DNA of 64,000 nt. Origin: an uncultured Paracoccaceae bacterium. GTDB lineage: Bacteria; Pseudomonadota; Alphaproteobacteria; Rhodobacterales; Rhodobacteraceae. The notes under the pieces are model-generated. The model was not told the DNA's origin, did not search any database, and was given only the letters and a program-made list of their open reading frames with translations. The stretch spans positions 896,339 through 960,338 of the forward strand of contig CANMDF010000002.1 in assembly GCA_947496605.1 (NCBI GenBank), read 5' to 3'. Shown here in pieces: positions 58,403 through 64,000 of the stretch (positions within the stretch are counted from its first letter, which is position 1; every line of letters starts with the position of its first letter). The position numbers and the translations under genes were made by a program.

Positions 58403-58996
58403 ATGAAACCGACAAAAAAGGACAGGAGCCTTTGGCATCGCCTTGAAGGCTATAGTTTTCATGAGTACCCGCTGACGCGGTCTTTGGTGGACCGCTTGGG
58501 CGAGGAAACAGGGCATTCCGTTGATGTTTGCTACATCCTTGTCGAGGAATATCGCCGCTACATGTACCTTGTCGGCAGTACCGGAGAAACCTTGGCACCT
58601 TCGCCAATCGTCGATCTTGTGTGGCAGATGCATCTGGAAGACCACAAAGCGTATTTTGATGACTTTTGCCCACGTATTATCGGCCGTACGATTCATCATC
58701 CGGGTGATTTTCCATCCTACGAAGATGATCCGGCTTATTCGCGGACCCTAGATTACTATGCCGAAGAGTTTGGTCGTGCTCAGGTGCAATTCTGGCCTGA
58801 TCCCGATTTTGCAACAGTACGCATGTCGAGTATCCTTTTCTGGATCAGCGGTATTCTCGCGATCATGTTGTCGCTTCTCTTTAGCTCAATGTTCTTTGCG
58901 GTCATCGGTGCGCTACTTTTCCTGACGACACTTTTCTTGAAGTGGAAATTCTCATCATTGCCGTTACGGGCTGAACGCAAGCGAGGAACGACATGA
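58403..58996 (+). CDS. GRDP-like (glycine-rich domain) membrane protein
   Basis: 197 residues from ATG 58403 (MKPTKKDRSLWHRLEGYSFH). The segment ILVEEYRRYMYL followed by PIVDLVWQMHLEDHKAYFDD and IIGRTIHHPGDFPSYEDDPA matches the DUF1399 / glycine-rich domain-containing protein-like family (D-x-x-W-x-x-H). Two C-terminal membrane helices (ILFWISGILAIMLSLLFSS, MFFAVIGALLFLTTLFLKW). A longer start within the open frame at 58316 is possible. Function unknown. Overlaps xseA by 4 bases. Confidence 0.82.
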   Translation: MKPTKKDRSLWHRLEGYSFHEYPLTRSLVDRLGEETGHSVDVCYILVEEYRRYMYLVGSTGETLAPSPIVDLVWQMHLEDHKAYFDDFCPRIIGRTIHHPGDFPSYEDDPAYSRTLDYYAEEFGRAQVQFWPDPDFATVRMSSILFWISGILAIMLSLLFSSMFFAVIGALLFLTTLFLKWKFSSLPLRAERKRGTT

Positions 58997-60471
58997 ACGA
59001 TCTTTTTGAAGATGGACCTGCAGATAATACGCCTGAGTTTTCGGTCTCAGAAATCTCGGGTGCGGTGAAGAAGGCCATTGAAGGCGGATTTTCCCACGTG
59101 CGCGTGAAAGGTGAGATTGGGCGTGTGTCACGCCCTGCATCTGGTCATATCTACATGGATTTGAAAGACGATCGGTCCGTGCTGGCAGGTGTGATTTGGA
59201 AAGGCCGCGCCCAAGGTTTGGCACATCGACCCGAAGAAGGAATGGAGGTCGTGGCGACCGGTAAGCTGACGACGTTCCCCGGCCAATCCAAATATCAGAT
59301 GGTAATTGAAGACATCGCCCCGGCAGGGGCGGGTGCCTTGATGGCCATGTTGGAAAAGCGCAAGGCGGCATTGGCAGCGGAAGGTCTTTTTGCCCCTGAA
59401 CGCAAGAAAGAACTGCCGTATCTGCCCGAGATTATTGGCGTTGTGACATCACCATCCGGTGCTGTGATCCGCGATATTCTACACCGCCTGCGCGACCGGT
59501 TCCCGCGCAAAGTGCTGGTTTGGCCTGTTGCAGTGCAAGGTGCCAAATGCGCACCCGAAGTCGCCGCAGCTATTCATGGGTTCAATCAATTGACCCCAGG
59601 TGGTGCGTTGCCGCGTCCTGATTTGTTGATTGTCGCACGTGGTGGCGGATCATTAGAGGACCTTTGGGGGTTTAACGAAGAAGTTGTCGCCCGTGCAGCC
59701 GCCGCATCCGGTATCCCACTGATTTCTGCTGTGGGGCATGAAACTGATACTACCCTGATAGATTTTGTCTCTGATATGCGTGCCCCTACGCCGACGGCAG
59801 CTGCTGAATTAGCAGTGCCAGTGCGCTTGGAATTACTGGCATGGGCGGATCAGCAAGGGGCTCGGCTGAGCCGTGCGTTGACGACTGGGTTAAGCCAGCG
59901 CCAACAAAGGGTACGCGATTTGGGACGCGCGTTGCCGCAGGTTGACGCATTGGTAGAAGGACCACGCCAGCGGTTGGATTATTTGGGTGAACGGTTGCCA
60001 TCCGCGCTGCAGGGTGCGGCTGCAAAGAAGCGTTTGCAAATGACTGAGGCGGCGTTGCGTCCAAGTATTTTATCACGCCGTATGGCAGAGGATCGTCGGC
60101 GTCTTGATGGCCTCTCTGCGCGCCTTGGGCCTGCGTTAAAACGCAGATCACGTGAGGCGCGTTTAACGCTTGATCAAACCAGCCGTGGATTGCGAGGTGA
60201 GGTTTTGCAAGATCGCGTTGTGCGACAATCGGAGCGGCTTGGGGTCGTGTTGCGTCGCCTGTCAGACCGAGCGTCACGCCAGCAAGCTGAACGTCTGTCG
60301 CGTCTAGAGGCGTTAGACCGTTTACGCGAAACGCTCGGTTATGTTGAGACATTGAAGCGGGGTTATGCCGTCGTGCGTGGTGATGGTGCTGTTGTCACGT
60401 CAAAGGATGCGGCGGCAAAGGCGAAAGTGCTTGAGGTCGAGTTTGCGGATGGCCGTTTGGACCTGCCCTAA
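58993..60471 (+). CDS. xseA: Exodeoxyribonuclease VII large subunit
   Basis: 492 residues. N-terminal OB fold (about 10-105, SEISGAVKKAIEGGFSHVRV), central catalytic domain with VTSPSGAVIRDILHRLRDRF, RGGGSLEDLWGFNEEVVARA and SAVGHETDTTLIDFVSDMRA, PTAAAELAVP, then a long coiled coil (about 280-440). Degrades single-stranded DNA with XseB, whose gene is not in the window. Coupled to the upstream gene by an ATGA overlap. Confidence 0.95.
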   Translation: MNDLFEDGPADNTPEFSVSEISGAVKKAIEGGFSHVRVKGEIGRVSRPASGHIYMDLKDDRSVLAGVIWKGRAQGLAHRPEEGMEVVATGKLTTFPGQSKYQMVIEDIAPAGAGALMAMLEKRKAALAAEGLFAPERKKELPYLPEIIGVVTSPSGAVIRDILHRLRDRFPRKVLVWPVAVQGAKCAPEVAAAIHGFNQLTPGGALPRPDLLIVARGGGSLEDLWGFNEEVVARAAAASGIPLISAVGHETDTTLIDFVSDMRAPTPTAAAELAVPVRLELLAWADQQGARLSRALTTGLSQRQQRVRDLGRALPQVDALVEGPRQRLDYLGERLPSALQGAAAKKRLQMTEAALRPSILSRRMAEDRRRLDGLSARLGPALKRRSREARLTLDQTSRGLRGEVLQDRVVRQSERLGVVLRRLSDRASRQQAERLSRLEALDRLRETLGYVETLKRGYAVVRGDGAVVTSKDAAAKAKVLEVEFADGRLDLP

Positions 60472-60854
60472 GACGAAAGATCGTTGCAGATCAGTGGGTC
60501 TTCGCGGTCGGGGACCTCAAAAATCACCGTTGAGTTAGGTCGCGTCGTGAAGACACCCCGCAATCCGCCGGGTTCATCATAGATTGTCCAGCACTTGTGT
60601 CCGGGGTCATGTTCATAGCGAAAGCAAATGTCGCCCTTGCTTTCAAACCAGACGCCATACTGACACGTCCCATCAAAAGTTGACCACATCACCCGACGTC
60701 CGGGCAAGTAGCGTTCGACGCCAAATGATGGGTCAGTTGCGGTGCTGAACGTAATGGTGCGCCCTGTCACATAGGCGTCAAACTCCTCAGCGGTCATGCC
60801 TTCTTGGGCCGCAAGAGGCGACGCCAGCGACAGGCAAATAGCAAGACTACGCAT
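60468..60854 (-). CDS. Small secreted protein, unknown
   Basis: 128 residues from ATG 60854 (MRSLAICLSLASPLAAQEGM), with a Sec signal peptide cut near LAA-QE. The mature domain has three Cys (GTCQYG, DICFRY, HKCWTI) and one near the end (LICNDL), which could form two disulfides, and reads like a small beta-rich periplasmic protein. It overlaps the upstream AlkB-type gene by 8 bases, so the pair is cotranscribed; the link to that enzyme is only positional. Confidence 0.72.
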   Translation of the reverse strand: MRSLAICLSLASPLAAQEGMTAEEFDAYVTGRTITFSTATDPSFGVERYLPGRRVMWSTFDGTCQYGVWFESKGDICFRYEHDPGHKCWTIYDEPGGLRGVFTTRPNSTVIFEVPDREDPLICNDLSS

Positions 60855-61896
60855 TGCGCCACCGATCAACCCGCGGGTCCATGATCCGTCGCCAAAGCGG
60901 TGGGATCAGGGCAATGCTGGCCATCAGGGGCAGGGGGCGTGGCAACATCGGCGCGTCCTCGGCAAGGTTGAGTGCGGGGTAATGGCGTCCGGGGTGTGCA
61001 TGGTGGTCGGAATGCCGTGTGGCGTTCAGCATCAGTGCAGACGAAAACCAATGCGGGCTGTTCCAGCTATGTTTGGCGGCAACGGCTTCCGGCTTACCGT
61101 CTGGGTTGATAGCGCGTAGCAATCCGTAGTGTTGCACGTAATCGGACATCAAAAGCTGCGATTGGGCATAGCAGCAAAGTAGAATGTAGATTGCGAGCGC
61201 CTTCCAACCGCCAAGAAAGGCGGCGGTGACTAGGCAAAGCGCCGCGCCGCCCACATAGACAATGTAGGGGTTGCGCCAAACTGGGCGTCGAATTTTACGC
61301 AAACGTGCAGTTTCAGCCCTGTAGCCTTGGGCAAAGGAACCAATCCAGGCCCGCAGCATATAACGGTACAGGCTTTCACCTTTGCGGGACGTGTTTGGAT
61401 CAGCCTGCGTGCCAACAAACCGGTGATGCACCAGCACATGCGCTGAGGTGTGATGCCCAAAAAGCAACGTGATGTAGGACCACATCCCAAGGCGGTGCAG
61501 TGTTCTTGATGAGCGGTGGATCAATTCATGCGCGTTGGCGTTGCCGACCTGTCCGAACCAAAGGCCTGCGGCAAAGAACAATCCAATTTTCTCGATCAAT
61601 GGATGTGGCGCATGCGCAAGGCCCCAGACGACCAATGGCAACAAAAGGAAATGAGCCAAAGCAATGACCACCAACAGGTTTTCATCTGCTAAATCAGGTT
61701 GTGACAATGCCTGAGGTTTGACTATCCGGTCGAAAAGACTGGTCAAAGCTGTTAAGAACAGAACCGCCGCCAAAACCCACACGCCGCCATAAACCGCACC
61801 AGCCGCAATAAGGGCCGAAGGCATGAGTGTCGCAAAGCTGAAATGCATAAGACCGGGTTTCATGTTTCGGATAGTTATCATGGGTTTCCCGTTCAT
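60847..61896 (-). CDS. AlkB-type alkane 1-monooxygenase
   Basis: 349 residues from ATG 61896; the frame extends far upstream but this N-terminus leads into the first membrane helix. Integral-membrane non-haem di-iron enzyme with the His motifs HELIHR (about 123-128), HTSAHVLVHH (about 149-158) and RHSDHHAH (near residue 310) that ligate iron. Hydroxylates medium-chain alkanes or similar. No rubredoxin, rubredoxin reductase or regulator gene is adjacent. Confidence 0.88.
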   Translation of the reverse strand: MNGKPMITIRNMKPGLMHFSFATLMPSALIAAGAVYGGVWVLAAVLFLTALTSLFDRIVKPQALSQPDLADENLLVVIALAHFLLLPLVVWGLAHAPHPLIEKIGLFFAAGLWFGQVGNANAHELIHRSSRTLHRLGMWSYITLLFGHHTSAHVLVHHRFVGTQADPNTSRKGESLYRYMLRAWIGSFAQGYRAETARLRKIRRPVWRNPYIVYVGGAALCLVTAAFLGGWKALAIYILLCCYAQSQLLMSDYVQHYGLLRAINPDGKPEAVAAKHSWNSPHWFSSALMLNATRHSDHHAHPGRHYPALNLAEDAPMLPRPLPLMASIALIPPLWRRIMDPRVDRWRNA

Positions 61897-62005
61897 GCAG
61901 GGGAAATTGTTGTGCTGCGCGTATTGGTCCACTCTGGTGTCGCTTTTGCGTGGTTTGCAGGGTGTTTGCTGGCTATGTTGGCGGTAAGCGACAGGGGATA
62001 GCACG

Positions 62006-63697
62006 ATGGCTTTGGACAACCGCAAAGGTGTTTGGAAATCCGGCAAAGGCAAAGGGCGGCATCGCCCAAAGGGCCGCCAACTGGATGATACGGCTTGGGA
62101 GCAAGTGCAGGCGCTGTTGGGTGACCGCCCGCGCCGCCGTGATCTGTTGATCGAGTTTTTGCACCTGATCCAAGACGCACACGGTTGTTTGTCAGCTGCT
62201 CATATGCGGGCGTTGGCCGAGGAAATGCGGCTGAGCCAAGCGGAAGTCTACGAAGTTGCGACCTTCTATGCCCATTTCGATGTGGTGAAAGAGGGCGACC
62301 CAGTGCCACCTGCGCTGACAATCCGCGTTTGCGATTCGTTATCGTGTGAATTGGCGGGTGCGCAGCAATTGAAAGCTGCGTTAGAGGATGGTTTGGATGC
62401 GTCGCAGATCCGCGTTTTGCGTGCACCTTGCATGGGTCGGTGTGATACAGCACCGGTTCTTGAAATTGGGCATAACCACATTGATCATGCGACGGTGGCC
62501 AAGGTTGAGGCGGCGATTGCAGCGGATGATACGCATGCGCATTTGCCTGCCTACGAAGACTACGCGGCCTATGTGGCCGGTGGCGGTTATGCGGAGCTCA
62601 GCGCACTGCGTGACGGAGGTGACTGGGAAGCAGTTCAAGACAAAGTACTGGCCTCTGGTCTGCGCGGTTTAGGCGGCGCTGGTTTTCCGTCCGGCAAGAA
62701 ATGGGGCTTTGTGCGCGGGAATGCTGGCCCACGTTATCTGGCCGTGAATGGGGATGAAGGTGAACCGGGTACGTTCAAAGATCGTTACTATCTGGAACGG
62801 ACGCCGCATCTTTTCCTTGAGGGTATGTTGATCGCAGCATGGGCGGTTGAGGCTGAAACGTGCTATATCTACATGCGCGATGAATATCCGGCTGTGCTGG
62901 AAATTTTGGCACTTGAAATCAAAGCTTTGGAAGATGCGGGTGTTGTCGCCGCCGGCTATATTGATCTGCGTCGCGGTGCGGGTGCCTACATTTGCGGTGA
63001 AGAATCCGCGATGATTGAAAGCATCGAAGGCAAGCGCGGATTGCCACGCCACCGCCCGCCATTCGTGGCACAGGTTGGGATTTTTAATCGCCCTACGTTG
63101 GTGCACAATGTTGAGACATTGCTTTGGGTCGCGCGGATTTGCCGTGAAGGTCCGGAATTGCTGAGCGCGACGACAAAGAACGGGCGCACAGGCTTGCGGT
63201 CCTATTCGGTCTCTGGCCGCGTGGTGGCGCCAGGTGTGTATCTGTTGCCTGCTGGCTCTACAATTACCGATATCATCGACGCTGCTGGTGGCATGGCTGA
63301 GGGCCACCTCTTCAAAGCGTATCAACCGGGTGGTCCGTCCTCAGGTCTGTTGCCTGCGTCGATCAATGATGTACCACTTGATTTTGATACCTTGCAGCCT
63401 TTGGGCACGTTTATCGGGTCCGCCGCTGTGGTAGTGCTGTCTGATCAGGACAAAGCACGCGATGCCGCACTCAACATGCTGCGCTTTTTCGAGGACGAAA
63501 GCTGTGGGCAGTGTACGCCTTGCCGTGTTGGATGTGAAAAGGCGGTCAAGCTGATGCAGGCGGATACCTGGGATCAGCCTTTGCTTGAGGATTTGTGCAC
63601 TGCGATGTCTGATGCATCAATCTGCGGTTTGGGGCAGGCGGCGCCGAACCCGATCAAACTGGTGATGCAGCATTTCAAAGATGAGGTGTCGGGTTAA
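62006..63697 (+). CDS. Fused NuoE-NuoF-type flavoprotein (formate dehydrogenase beta-like)
   Basis: 563 residues joining a NuoE-type thioredoxin-like 2Fe-2S domain (C109, C114, C142, C146; CDSLSC...APCMGRC) to a NuoF-type domain. The latter has the FMN/NADH site GLRGLGGAGFPSGKKW and GDEGEPGTFKDRYYLERTPH, the SLBB region and the N3-type cluster motif SCGQCTPCRVGC plus SICGLGQ. This is the FdsB layout of NAD-dependent formate dehydrogenases (electrons from formate to NAD+). The catalytic subunit FdsA is not encoded here; the next gene is ftsY. Confidence 0.88.
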   Translation: MALDNRKGVWKSGKGKGRHRPKGRQLDDTAWEQVQALLGDRPRRRDLLIEFLHLIQDAHGCLSAAHMRALAEEMRLSQAEVYEVATFYAHFDVVKEGDPVPPALTIRVCDSLSCELAGAQQLKAALEDGLDASQIRVLRAPCMGRCDTAPVLEIGHNHIDHATVAKVEAAIAADDTHAHLPAYEDYAAYVAGGGYAELSALRDGGDWEAVQDKVLASGLRGLGGAGFPSGKKWGFVRGNAGPRYLAVNGDEGEPGTFKDRYYLERTPHLFLEGMLIAAWAVEAETCYIYMRDEYPAVLEILALEIKALEDAGVVAAGYIDLRRGAGAYICGEESAMIESIEGKRGLPRHRPPFVAQVGIFNRPTLVHNVETLLWVARICREGPELLSATTKNGRTGLRSYSVSGRVVAPGVYLLPAGSTITDIIDAAGGMAEGHLFKAYQPGGPSSGLLPASINDVPLDFDTLQPLGTFIGSAAVVVLSDQDKARDAALNMLRFFEDESCGQCTPCRVGCEKAVKLMQADTWDQPLLEDLCTAMSDASICGLGQAAPNPIKLVMQHFKDEVSG

Positions 63698-63767
63698 ACC
63701 GCGATCAGGGTTTCCAAAACGGTCTTGCATCATTAGGTGATAGACAAGGCAGTAGTGGTTGATCTGA

Positions 63768-64000
<233 letters not shown>

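Overview
The window is ordinary chromosomal DNA of an alphaproteobacterium of the family Rhodobacteraceae, most likely the marine Roseobacter group. The assignment rests on gene order and signals, not on a database search: hom-glpX-recJ, dnaG-rpoD, nrdR-ribD..ribE-ribB-ribH-nusB, and a helicase/S4-protein/fdxA/carD block; heterotetrameric sarcosine oxidase; a LexA box of the alphaproteobacterial GTTC-N7-GTTC type; a tRNA-His without the usual G-1; and the short 'cctccggcgg' intergenic element common in these genomes. I see no insertion sequence, prophage, integrase or CRISPR array.

Layout. 1-2000: a cut-off unknown gene and an MFS transporter. 2073-6393: tRNA-Glu and the leftward hom-glpX-recJ group. 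6450-7882: a small lipoprotein, a TetR regulator and a membrane protein. 7879-10995: three leftward Tad-type pilus/surface genes, the first with a von Willebrand A domain. 11520-16495: soxBDAG, which oxidises sarcosine and feeds one-carbon units to folate. 16592-20666: dnaG and rpoD. 20706-25956: a DUF4375-like protein, an HlyU-like protein, and two divergent paralogous TPR-sulfotransferases with a small secreted protein and YjbQ between them. 26105-34711: nrdR and riboflavin biosynthesis ending in nusB, split by leftward kpsC-kpsS capsule genes. 34747-38930: small membrane and secreted proteins, a 48-codon membrane protein gene, an ArsR/SRPBCC pair divergent from SOS-type mmcB, and two GNAT acetyltransferases. 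38974-42624: tRNA-His, an RluA-type pseudouridine synthase, rpoH with a heat-shock promoter, a Gfo/Idh/MocA oxidoreductase and a DUF4389 protein. 42665-47145: an M3 oligopeptidase and a DNA ligase/exonuclease pair. 47246-53470: threonine dehydratase, a lysophospholipase-like hydrolase, an SCP2 protein, a TPR protein, a Suv3-type helicase and an S4 protein. 53467-56920: an ArsR-permease operon, a glycine-rich TerB-like protein, fdxA and carD. 56977-64000: purD, a GRDP-like protein, xseA, a small secreted protein, an AlkB-type monooxygenase, a fused NuoE-NuoF-type flavoprotein (FdsB-like) and the 5' part of ftsY with a long CCTGAG hexamer repeat.

Most of the window is housekeeping. I did not find a clear new multigene system. 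The points most worth following are regulatory or small-scale: the back-to-back ArsR operator and LexA box before mmcB, the CcrM-site cluster and competing hairpins before rpoD, a 24-bp perfect palindrome before ribB, the structured intergenic segment near 35.6 kb with an adjacent 48-aa membrane protein, the inverted pair of TPR-sulfotransferases, and the FtsY hexamer repeat. Coordinates of short motifs were counted by eye.
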